A stretch of 64,000 nt of DNA from Eleginops maclovinus (taxonomy: Eukaryota > Chordata > Actinopteri > Perciformes > Eleginopidae). The position numbers and the translations under genes are program-made. The stretch covers positions 21,194,518-21,258,517 of the forward strand of contig NC_086355.1 of the NCBI RefSeq assembly GCF_036324505.1, given 5' to 3'. Within the stretch, counting starts at the first letter, position 1. Each line of letters starts with the position of its first letter. Of the stretch, positions 38,747 through 47,514 are shown piece by piece. The notes below the pieces were generated by a model. It was given only the letters and a program-made list of their open reading frames with translations. It had not been told where the DNA came from and did not search any database.

Positions 38747-39433
38747 CTTTATCTTAATCAACTTTTTTTTACGGAATGTTTAATGTTCTAGAAAGCGGGA
38801 TTTATCCTTAAGGTAGCAATATAGCAATATCGAACATACGCTCAAGGTAAGAAAACAAACACATGCTCGTAATCAGTTAACTTTCAAATTTATTTTTACA
38901 ATACAATGTATGTGTGTGGTAGGATCAGTACATCCAAAGTTGACCATAATCAAATAAAAAAGTTCGATTGTAATGTCCTTTCAGAGTCCTCCTTAAGAGC
39001 TTTCTTCTTCTCTTTTAACGGCGGTTGGCACCTTAAGAGCGTTGTTGATGTTCTGTGGACAGGTACCACAAAGCGTATTCTTTGGTCGTAACCAGTCGTG
39101 AGTTCTTCATTGACCAATCGGCTTTCATTAGCCAGATGCTAGCAGAACCTGGGTCGCAACTGCCCAACCTGTAAGAAAACAAAAGGCTATGACCCCCAGA
39201 TTATTCCACTTTTGACGAAAAATCCCTGTCGACCTCTCGGAAACCACAGTAGTATTTTGGATTTTGTAGACGATATGCTAGGAGAATGATGTAGCTAGCC
39301 GCCTAGCTCCATAGGGGTCCATGTATTCTGCACTCGCCCGCGATCGCCCCCTAGGTGAACTGCAGCCAAATTCGGTACAATGGGGGTGAATAGAGAGTGA
39401 AGGGGCTTTCCGTAGACGGGCTTTGCTGCCGTC

Positions 39434-39957
39434 AAGTACCGTAAATGTAGACATGCGTGGTACAAATCGGGCAGGAACACGTTGAGTTTCCGTATACGTC
39501 ATTACGCGCATGTGCAGCCGGGGGGGGACGGATCGGGCACTGACACTCTGACAGGGTGCAAGAGCGACACTGACCCCTCTTTATAAAGGTTGCCCCGTGC
39601 GGTGAAAGGCTGAACAGTTTAACCTGCTACTCGCGCTAAATTTTGTGACGTACTTCCGACTCCAAATAATACGGCTCGGCCTATTCCGGTCTATTTGTTT
39701 ACCTCGAGCTACAGCTAGCTACAGCTCCTGAGGTAATATTTCGCCATGAATACCCATAAGAAAATGCGTTTTCAAAAAGTAGCTTAACGTCACAGATAAT
39801 ATGCAGCACAAATAGCTTCTTGATCAGTTTATCTGAATGTTAAGTAGCATTGAGATGAGACAGTGGCTTAGTTGTTACAGCTAACATTATTTTGGTGTAT
39901 GATTGTATTTACTATGTTAATTAATGACTGACATGATGTATGCGTCTTTTGTGAATA
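39434..39957. other. spacer with outer inverted end, no gene seen
   Basis: It contains the right copy of the 40-bp inverted string described for the possible outer THAP element (39,508-39,548) and a GC-richer stretch. No exon could be identified. Confidence 0.4.
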
Positions 39958-41118
39958 GATTTCCAAGCTATGACCACCTGATTGCGTTTTGGTGTTTGAT
40001 TGAGCCTTCCATTTACAAAATGGTCCGGGTCTCAAGAGCCAAATCGGCTGCCAAGCGAAATGAAGAAGTGGCCACACCTGCACGTCCATCAAGATTCAAG
40101 ATTCAAGAAGCTTTATTTATCCAGAGGGAAATTGAGGAGAGAGAGAGCGACTTGCTGGCTGCCGCTCGTAGCAGCGCCGGAACCGGATGATCAACGGTAG
40201 GTTATGGTCTGAATGTGCTTTGTAGTAACAAACAGGGGTGGGATGCCATTGCATGTACAGACGGCTACGCTAAAGGACTCAGCCCCCTTTGAATACACCA
40301 GTGCACTACAGCAAACCACTGTTTTCCCCATGGTATGGTACACATAACCATTATAAAACATTTAGCCAAGCAAGAGCACAGCCTTACTAGTTTAATAACT
40401 TAAAGGAGTAACCTTTTTTTTTAACCTTCCAGAGACAGCTGCTCCAGCCAATCGGCGAGTTCTTTCTTATCCTCGTCTTCCTGTCGGGTTGGTTTGAAGG
40501 AGAGGGACCTGGCACATCGATTCCACATACATCAGTCCACAGTGAGCCGCATTATTGCAACATGGACAAGTTTTCTAGACACTGCACTGGGGTCTTAATG
40601 CACCTGGCTCACACCTGCAGAAGTGCATGCTTACCTCCCTCAGGAATTCAGAGATTTCCCAGACACCCAGGTCATCTTGGTCAAGTGTCAGACACCATCC
40701 TCACCACTCCTGCAAAGTGAGATGTACTCCAGCTACAAATCTCACTGCACCATGAAAGGCCTGATTGGCATAGCCCCACATGGTGTAGTCACATTTGTCT
40801 CCTCTCTTTACGCTGGGTCAATAAGTGACAAAGAGCTGTTCAAACAGTCTGGGTTGGCCAAATTGCTCACGGAAGAAATCGCAGTGATGGTTGACAAGGG
40901 CTTCCTCATTAGTGGTGGTGTTAAGTGCAAAATATACTGCCCACCATTTCTGTCAACGCAAAATCAGATGCCTGCATACCAGGTTACTGAAAAACAATCA
41001 ATAACACGACTCAGAGTACATGCAGAACGAGTCATTAGGAGAATTAAACTAAACAAATTGTTGGATGCCAAATGTTTACAGTGGCATGCCTGTTGTCAAA
41101 CTACCAAAACAAGGCATT
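39958..41118 (+). pseudogene. ISL2EU-type DDE transposase (DDE_Tnp_4 family), degenerate
   Basis: Three blocks are recognisable. At 39,958-40,070 the product RFPSYDHLIAFWCLIEP matches the helical region before the HTH in this family. At 40,430-40,600 the product reads GEFFLILVFLS, a one-base frameshift, then DLAHRFHIHQSTVSRIIATW, a helix-turn-helix of the HTH_Tnp_4 type, followed by a stop. At 40,620-41,118 the catalytic domain contains YSSYKSHCTMKGLIGIAPHG, SLYAGSISDKELFKQSG, VMVDKGFLI and LRVHAERVIRRIK. The first catalytic Asp, normally in a (V/I)DCTE context, is replaced (LVKCQTP). The second (VDKGF) and the Glu of the HAERVI block remain. A LINE tail is inserted in the first block. Family members carry an N-terminal THAP module, and a separate one lies at 30.3-30.5 kb in the opposite orientation. 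Confidence 0.78.
40092..40131 (-). repeat. LINE 3' tail fragment inside ISL2EU exon
   Basis: The string AGATTCAAGATTCAAGAAGC followed by TTTATTTATCCAGAGGGAAA is, in reverse complement, the same type of tail as at 19.8 kb (…GGGATAAATAAA…TTCTTGAATCTTGAAT). Its translation gives the odd residues SRFKIQEALFIQREIEE in the transposase frame, which are therefore not original coding sequence. Confidence 0.6.
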
Positions 41119-41535
41119 AGTTAAGGCATGGGTTAAGTAAAGCATTGGTTCAACACCAGATTTTTGTAATTTCATTTAGTGAATTTTGTTTATTCCAGTG
41201 GCAGAACATTTTGTTAAATATTCTGTAATTGTTATGTACACAAACATCAATGTAAGCAAACTGTTGAATGTAAAGTTCTGACAAAGTACTAAAGTTTAAA
41301 CAATATCTCATGAACTCAAAAAAAAATTCCAAAATGTTGACAAGACCAAGTTTAATGTAACATCTGTTTAATTTATAACATGAAAGTAAGGTTAATAATA
41401 TAACTTAGATTACACATTTTTCAGTTTTACTCAATAAAGGGTCAAGGAAAAATGAGTACACCCCACTGAAAGTCTCTGGAGCAAAGACAGGCAAAACATT
41501 AAAGTTGGTGAGCCTTTAGGAATAAAACTTAGCTG
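41119..41535. other. AT-rich spacer with a Tc1-like end fragment
   Basis: No gene. AAAAATGAGTACACCCCACT at 41,449-41,468 resembles the inverted end of another fish Tc1/mariner group (GGGGTGTACTCATTTTT in the other orientation). It has no visible partner. Confidence 0.4.
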
Positions 41536-43184
41536 AAGTGGTATGCAAAAGTTTGGGCACCCCTCTGAGATTTCATGACAATTTGCTTTTCCTTTATAAT
41601 AGAAGATCACAGCAACAACATTTGTTTTCCTACAAAGATGTAGACGTTTTAGTGTTTTCCAGACCAAAATTCTTAGGGTAGCATTACATAGTTTTATTAT
41701 AATAAAATAAAATGCAAAAAATGGGATGTGCAAAAGTTTGGGCACCCTTATAAATAGCATTCATTTCAACACCTGTACGGATTTATAGCTGACAGGTTGC
41801 TGCACAAAATTGCTTTGATTAGCTCATTAGACCTTCAATTACAAAGACAGGTGGAACCAATCATGAAAAAGGCTATTTAACATAGGTAATAGCTGGCTGT
41901 GCCTGGCCTAGGTTCTTTCTTAGGGAGTGGCAAGATGGGGACCTCAAAACAACTCTCCGCTGACCTGAAAGCTAAGATAATCCAACATTATAAATTAGGA
42001 GAAGGGTACAAAAAATTATCTGACAGGTTTAAACTGTCTGTCTCCACAGTCAGAAACGTAGTTGTGAAATGGAAGGCCACAGGAACAGTCCGTGTGAAGG
42101 AAAGATGTGGTAGGCCGACAAAAATAGGGGAAAGGCACAGGCGAAGGATGGTGAAAATGGTCACAGAGAAGCCACAGACCACCTCCAGAGAACTACAACA
42201 ACATCTGGCTGCTGATGGTGTAGTTGTTCACCGTTCCACAATCCAGCGTACTTTGCACCAGGAAGAGCTCATTGGAAGGGTGATGTGCAAAAAGCCTTTC
42301 CTGAGTGTTAATCACAAGAAGAGTCGCATGAGGTATGCAAAAGCACATCTGGACAAGCCAGAAGCATTTTGGAACAAAATACTGTGGTCAGATGAGACCA
42401 AGATTGAGTTATTTGGTCATAACATGAACAGGTATGCATGGCGAAAAAAACACACTGCATTCAATGAAAAGAACTTGTTGCCCACTGTAAAATTTGGTGG
42501 AGGATCTATCATGTTATGGGGCTGTGTGGCTAGCACAGGTACTGGAAAACTTGTTAAAGTTGAGGGCCACATGAATTCCTTACAGTACCAGGAGATTCTT
42601 GACAAGAATGTTCTAGAGTCAGTCACAAAGTTGAAGCTACGCCGGGGTTGGATTTTTCAGCAGGACAATGATCTAAGCACCGATCAAAATCCACCAAGGA
42701 ATTCATGCAGAAGCACAGGTACAATGTTCTGGAATGGCCATCCCAGTCCCCAGACCTTAACATCATTGAAAATGTATGGATTTATTTGAAGAAGGCTGTC
42801 CATGCACGGAGGCCAAGAAACCTGACTGAACTGGAGACGTTTTGTGTGGAAGAATGGGCCAAAATACCACCTGCCAGGCTTAAGGGACTTGTCTGTGGCT
42901 ACAGGAGGCGTCTACAGGCCGTTATTGCAGCAAAAGGAGGCAATACTAAATATTAATGGAATTATTTCTTAGGGGTGCCCAAATTTATGCACATGCCTAT
43001 TTTTGTTTGAATGCACATAAACATGTTTCTGTTTGACCAATAAAAGTTATTTCACTACTGAGATGTTTCTGTTACCATAAGGTATAACATATGTTAAAAT
43101 GAAGTTGCTGCTTCAAAAGCTCAGCAAGTGACAAACTGATGCAGTGGTTTTCCTAAGGGGTGCCCAAACTTTTGCATACCACTG
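41536..43184 (+). mobile_element. Tc1/mariner transposon with double inverted repeats, about 1.65 kb
   Basis: The outer left end reads GTGGTATGCAAAAGTTTGGG at 41,539-41,558 and the outer right end is its inverse (CCCAAACTTTTGCATACCAC at 43,163-43,182). The right end is followed by TA. A second, inner pair of the same motif occurs about 190 bp inside each end (GTGCAAAAGTTTGGGCACCC near 41,727 and GGGGTGCCCAAATTTATGCA near 42,972). This IR/DR arrangement is the known transposase-binding layout of fish Tc1-like elements such as Sleeping Beauty. The extreme left base pairs are mutated (the expected TACAG is GAAG-like). Confidence 0.9.
41935..42956 (+). pseudogene. Tc1-like DDE transposase with a single frameshift
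   Basis: The frame from ATG 41,935 to 42,660 encodes a paired-like helix-turn-helix (QLSADLKAKIIQHYKLGEGY and DRFKLSVSTVRNVVVKW, residues about 5-50), a second HTH (TSRELQQHL and VHRSTIQRTL) and the catalytic core. The first Asp is in ILWSDETKIELFG and the second in FQQDND. Near 42,670-42,700 a one-base indel shifts the frame. The remainder is read in another frame (42,705-42,956): EWPSQSPDLNIIENVWIYLK with the catalytic Glu, then the C-terminal AVIAAKGGNTKY and the stop. All three catalytic codons are therefore present. Apart from this one lesion I see no stop, so the copy is young compared with others here. Length is about 340 residues, as usual for the family. Confidence 0.9.
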
Positions 43185-43186
43185 TA

Positions 43187-43819
43187 TAATGCTCCACTGA
43201 ACTGAGCACCACTGAATGGGGATGAACAAAGTTACGCAGCTTCCTGCCTACACTTAAACTGTGTGGTGTCTCAATCTTCCTCATTGTTCTGTACCACAAG
43301 GCTCGCACGCCGACCTGCCCTGACAGCCTTTCTTTATTGGACACTGAATATAACAACAGATAAGTGTCATTAGCGTTATATCTATATTACTCACGTCAAC
43401 ACATCTTGCACATGACATTACTGTTAGGCATGACAGTGGCTAACAACAAGACTAACATTAGTTAATCCAAAACACCAACGATATAGGCTGATATAAAACG
43501 CTGGATAAGAAAACATGTTCTAATTTTGTAGATAATTAAAACCAGATAAAGCACATAGCGTTACGTAACATCAGATAGGTTAGTTAACGTTAGAGAACTT
43601 GTAAAGCTAACATTTGACGTTACCTGGCGTTAGTTAGTTAGTCAGTTAATAGTTGTTTTCTTACCTTCACAGTTGTGTATGTATGACGTTGCATACAATT
43701 TAAAACCTTTATCCAACTTGCTTGTTGGGGCTTTGGTCATCCTACAAATCCGGTGAACATCGGCGATGTTCAACTTTGGGAGCTCTTGTAAACATCAGGT
43801 GTAGAATGTCACCATTGTT
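43187..43819. other. no gene seen
   Basis: Spacer between the Tc1 element and the Rex3 LINE. It contains several GTTAGTTAG/CGTTA phrases typical of fish non-coding DNA and no ORF of interest. Confidence 0.5.
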
Positions 43820-43887
43820 TAACCGGGGTCCCTTTCTGGAGCCAGGCCCAGAAGGAGGACTCGTCAGCGAGCGTCTGGTGGCCGGGC

Positions 43888-44793
43888 TTGCCACGGAGCC
43901 CGGCCGGGCACAGCCCGAAAAAGCAACGTGGGCAACTCTCCGCTTCCCCGTCGCACGGGCCCACCACCTACGGGAAACAGCGATGGGGTCGGGTGCGCTG
44001 CCAGAAGGGTCGCAGTGAAAGCAGAGGGTCTCGACGGCCCAGACTCAGGCGACAGAAGCTGGCTTTGGGGACGTGGAATGTCACCTCTCTGGGGGGGGAG
44101 GAGCCGGAGCTTGTGCGGGAGGTGGAGCATTACCAGTTGGATCTGGTGGGGCTCACCTCTACGCACAGCGTCGGCTCTGGAACCTTACCTCTTGATAGGG
44201 GTTGGACTCTATTCTTCTCTGGAGTTGCCCAAGGTGTGAGGCGCCGAGCGGGTGTGGGGATACTCACAAGCCCCCGGTTGAGTGCCGCTTTGTTGGAGTT
44301 TACCCCAGTGGACGAGAGGGTCGCCTCCCTACGCCTGCGGGTTATGGGGGGGAAAACTCTGACTGTTGTGTGTGCTTATGCACCAAACAGCAGTTCAGAC
44401 TATTCAGCCTTCTTGGAGACCCTGAAAGAAGTCCTGTATGGGGCTCCTGAAGGGGACTCCTTAGTCTTGCTTGGAGACTTCAACGCACACGTGGGCAATG
44501 ATGGAGACACTTGGAGGGGCGTGATTGGGAGGAACGGCCCCCCTGATCTGAACCGGAGTGGTGGTTTGTTACTGGACTTCATGGCTAGTCATGGATTGGC
44601 CATAACAAACACCATGTTCGAACATAAGGATGCTCATAAGTGTACGTGGTACCAGAGTACCCTAGGCAGAACGTCCATGATCGATTTTGTTATCGTATCA
44701 TCGGACCTGAGGCCGCATGTTTTGGACACTCGGGTGAAGAGAGGGGAGGAGTTGTCAACTGATCACCATCTGGTGGTGAGTTGGGTTGAGTAG
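43888..44793 (+). pseudogene. Rex3/RTE endonuclease domain
   Basis: Open frame of 301 codons. From about residue 55 it encodes an apurinic-type endonuclease: [11 protein letters not shown] (first catalytic Asn motif), a weakened QL/E region ([15 protein letters not shown], where the usual Glu of the ..QE.. motif is not clear), [58 protein letters not shown] and the terminal [12 protein letters not shown] with the catalytic SDHH-type motif. A TAG (44,791-44,793) then stops a frame that normally continues into the linker and reverse transcriptase. It nicks target DNA for target-primed reverse transcription in intact elements. Confidence 0.85.
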
Positions 44794-45700
44794 CAGGGGA
44801 ACCCTCTGGACAGACCTGGTAAGCCCAAACGTGTAGTTCCGGTGAACTGGGAACGTCTGGGAAGTCCAGGAGGCCTTCAACTCACACCTCCGGCGGAGCT
44901 TTTCAGGCATCCCTGTGGAGGCTAGGGACATTGAACCAGAGCGGGCGGTGTTCAAAGCCTCCATTGCCGAAGCTGCAGCGGGGAGCTGTGGTCTCAAGGT
45001 CTTAGGTGCCTCAAGGGGCGGTAACCCTCGAACCTCGTGGTGGACACCGGTGGTCAGGGAAGCCGTCCGACTGAAGAAGGAGGCCTTCCGGGATATGTTA
45101 TCTCTGGGTACTCCTGACGCAGGTGCAAGGTATTGACGGGCCCAAAGGGCAGCAGCCTCAGTCGTGGCCGAGGCAAAGCAGCGGGTGTGGGAGAAGTTCA
45201 AAGAAGCCATGGAGAAGGACTTTCGGTCGGCACCAAAGTTGTTCTGGAAAACCGTCCGACACCTCAGGAGGGGGAAGCAGGGAACCATCCAAGCTGTGTA
45301 CCGTAAGGATGGAACGCTGTTGACCTCAACTGATAGTGTGTTAGGGCGGTGGAAGGAACACTTTTAGGAACTCCTGAATCTGACAACTCCGCCCTCTGTT
45401 AGAGGCGGAGCTGGAGTATGAAGGGGGATCAATTCCAATCTCATGGGGGGAAGTCACTGAGGTAGTCAAACAGCTCCACAGTGGCAAAGCCCCGGGGGAG
45501 GTGTTCCAGGCACGTCCAGCTGGGAAGAGACGAGGGGTAGACCTTTGACCAGGTGGAGGGATTATATCTCTTCGCTGGCCTGGGAGCGCCTTGGAATCCC
45601 CCAGTCAGAGCTGATTGATGTGGCCAGGGAAAGGAAAGTTTGGGGCTCTCTGCTGGAGCTGTTACCACCGCGACCCTGACGGAAAAGCGGGAGAAGATGG
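44794..45700 (+). pseudogene. Rex3/RTE linker and C-terminal remnants
   Basis: After the endonuclease stop the reading frame shifts near 44,865. It then continues through GIPVEARDIEPERAVFKASI, GGNPRTSWWTPVVREAVRLK (nonsense TGA at 45,134), AKQRVWEKFKEAMEKDFRS and HLRRGKQGTIQAVY (nonsense TAG at 45,365) to VKQLHSGKAPG at about 45,470-45,495. It joins there to EVFQARPAGKR and a frameshifted C-terminus ending just before the GATG tail. At least two nonsense changes, two frameshifts and the large deletion are visible. Confidence 0.8.
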
Positions 45701-45712
45701 ATGGATGGATAC

Positions 45713-46590
45713 TTTCTTTTTACATTGACTGTGTATGTTTGTACAAGCAAAAAAAAACTTTAATTTGGGGGCAACTGCAATGATAAAATCAGTGTTAAAA
45801 CCCCTAGGCCACCTGAATGTCCATATAACACATATTTGGGTAATAGTCTTAGTATCAACTTCATAAGAAGCCATTTTATTTAGCTTTGTCCTCAGTGTGT
45901 TTCTTATGCTTTTGACATTGCTCACCCTGAAACAATATTCTGAGATAAAAAATAAAAAAAACACTGTAGCTTTGAGCTTGCACTTTGATTTAATTGGTGT
46001 TTCTTCTTGGCAAGAAAGTTCAGGATCCACAACACAATTTATTCTCAGCCTCTTCTCCTCTTTTTGCCCTTAAAGAGTTGTCGTATCAGGTAGATAAAGT
46101 CCATTTGTGAGTACTTGGTATTGTTTGGTGGTGGTTATTTCCCCTTTGGGGCTGTCACTATGTTCATGTTGGCCAGGAAATAGCAAAGGTTTTGTTACAT
46201 GAAATCCAAATCTCAGTAGGCTGTATTTTAAAGCAGCCTTTTTATGCTCTTTTGGGTTTTCCCTTCCCTGTAGTGTTATATTGTTTGTTTTATTATGTTA
46301 AATGGTCTGCAAAGGCTAAAATCACAGAGATTCTCTTCCCACACACGCCCCTCTGCCTGAGACGCCTTCAATAGACTCCTTTGTTTAGTACCGTAACATA
46401 AGGACATCACTATGTACCACTCACGCTTCTATTGGCTAGTGCTCAAGCACATTCTATGTGAGAGGCTAAGGGCGGTACATCTTTAGGCAGTTGACCAATC
46501 AAAAATGGAGATGTTGTTTAACATAAAGCATGGAAAGATTTTCCAATAGAGGCAGAAATAACAAGTATGAACTGGAAAATTAGCTAAATA
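45713..46590. other. no gene seen
   Basis: Unique-looking AT-rich spacer between the Rex3 LINE and the Tc1 derivative. No domain-bearing ORF. Confidence 0.5.
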
Positions 46591-47116
46591 CACTGCCCGG
46601 CCCAAAAAAAGGTCACAAGCCTGTGGGGGCAGTGCTATGATCTGTGGTTGCTGCAGTTGGTCCGGTATAGGTTCAGCAACGTTATGTGCCCAAAGAATGA
46701 GGTCAGCTGACTACCTGAATACTGAATGACCAGCTTATTCCATCAATGGATTTTTTTTCCCCCTGATGGCACGGGCATGTTCCACAACTACGATGCCAAG
46801 ATCCATCGGGCTCAAATTGTGAAAGAGTGGTTCAGGGAACATGAGGCATCATTTTCACAGATGGATTGGCCACCACAGAGTCCAGACCTGAACCCGATTG
46901 CAAATCTTTGGGATGTGCTGGAGAACACTTTGCGCAGTGGTCCAAATCTCCCCTCATCAATACAAGATCTTGGCAAAAAATGAATGCAAGACAGAAATAA
47001 ATGTTGTGACATTGCAGAAGCTTGTAGAAACGATGCCACAGCGAATGCGTGCCGTGATCAAAGCTAAAGGCGGTCCAACGAATATTAGAGTGAGTGACCT
47101 TTTTTGCCAGGCAGTG
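46591..47116 (+). mobile_element. Tc1/mariner deletion derivative, 526 bp
   Basis: The left end reads CACTGCCCGGCCCAAAAAAA followed by GGTCAC. The right end is its inverse with a few changes (GTGACCTTTTTTGCCAGGCAGTG). TA lies on both sides (46,589-46,590 and 47,117-47,118), the Tc1/mariner target. Only the C-terminal third of a transposase remains inside, so the element is non-autonomous. Confidence 0.85.
46770..47090 (+). pseudogene. Tc1-like transposase C-terminal remnant
   Basis: In frame it reads [20 protein letters not shown], the block around the last catalytic residue of Tc1 transposases, then SIQDLGKK and a TGA. In a shifted frame the C-terminus continues (LVETMPQRMRAVIKAKGGPT). The conserved Glu of the NPIENLW motif is Ala (GCA at 46,900-46,902). 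The N-terminal DNA-binding domain and the first two Asp blocks are absent. Confidence 0.8.
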
Positions 47117-47514
47117 TATGTTCTCTTTAATCTACATCATGTTTTACCCGAAATATGTGTTCCAGGGTTGCCTCTGTTGTCTTCTAGGATTAATGCACCA
47201 GCAACAGCGAGCATTCATAAACTGCTTTTTCTATATTGATGTCTTAAAATCAATCAAGACAAAGCAGATATCCGGTGTGAATTGATGGGCATTTAGGAGC
47301 CGACAAAGCCAGATTCCCTTCAGAACTCTTATAGTGACATCAATATTATTGTAGCTGACAGTGCCAAGCATCAAGTCTTTGATTTTATTTCTAAACGACC
47401 ACAATGTGCTCCCACAGTATTTGAGTTTGTATGCTACTGAAATATTACAACAAAACGTGCTTGATCTGCGAGGATGCATCCACACACTGCATTTCATTAG
47501 AGAGCCATCTATAG

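Larger units (their letters stand above)
31593..39425 (-). mobile_element. near-complete P-superfamily transposon, 7.83 kb
   Basis: The element is bounded by a perfect 8-bp duplication, CTGCCGTC, at 31,585-31,592 and 39,426-39,433, the size expected for P elements. The ends (AGAGAAC... on the left, CAAAGCCCGTCTACGG as the reverse complement of the right) are not identical. They share a subterminal block in inverted orientation with wording like GCAGTTCACCT/GCACCT, GGGGGCG, AGTGCAGAAT and CCTATGGAG. The gene reads on the minus strand from 38,746 to 32,605 and encodes a THAP-P transposase. Inside the element are a Harbinger-like MITE, GT and TA microsatellites, a duplicated 3'-exon fragment and a tandem duplication, all in introns or intron-flanking DNA. 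The one-base ambiguity of each end comes from overlap with the duplication. An 830-bp deletion derivative lies 167 bp to the left. Confidence 0.88.
29506..39548. mobile_element. possible outer THAP element interrupted by two P elements
   Basis: At 29,506-29,548 the plus strand reads GTGTCAGTGCCGATCCG, then a C-run and GGCTGCACATGCGCG. At about 39,508-39,548 the reverse complement of nearly the same 40-bp string occurs. Between them lie the ISL2EU-type THAP exon (30,301-30,541) and both P-element copies. Removing the two P insertions leaves about 1.36 kb bounded by these inverted ends. This suggests an internally deleted THAP-transposon into which the P elements inserted. I could not identify a target duplication, so the boundary is tentative. 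Confidence 0.4.
43820..45712 (+). mobile_element. Rex3/RTE-type LINE with its reverse transcriptase deleted
   Basis: It starts near GGGGTCCCTTTCTGGAGCCA and ends with GCGGGAGAAGATGGATGGAT, that is, the short GATG tandem tail characteristic of Rex3. The endonuclease and the region after it are present. The text then jumps at about 45,497 from the GKAPG motif directly to the extreme C-terminal EVFQARPAGKR region. Everything between, including the whole reverse transcriptase palm, is missing. The join lies in a G-rich string shared by both sides. Confidence 0.82.

Noticed and set aside
44755..45288. 177-codon minus-strand ORF
   Set aside because: It is antisense to the Rex3 linker region and has no independent motif.
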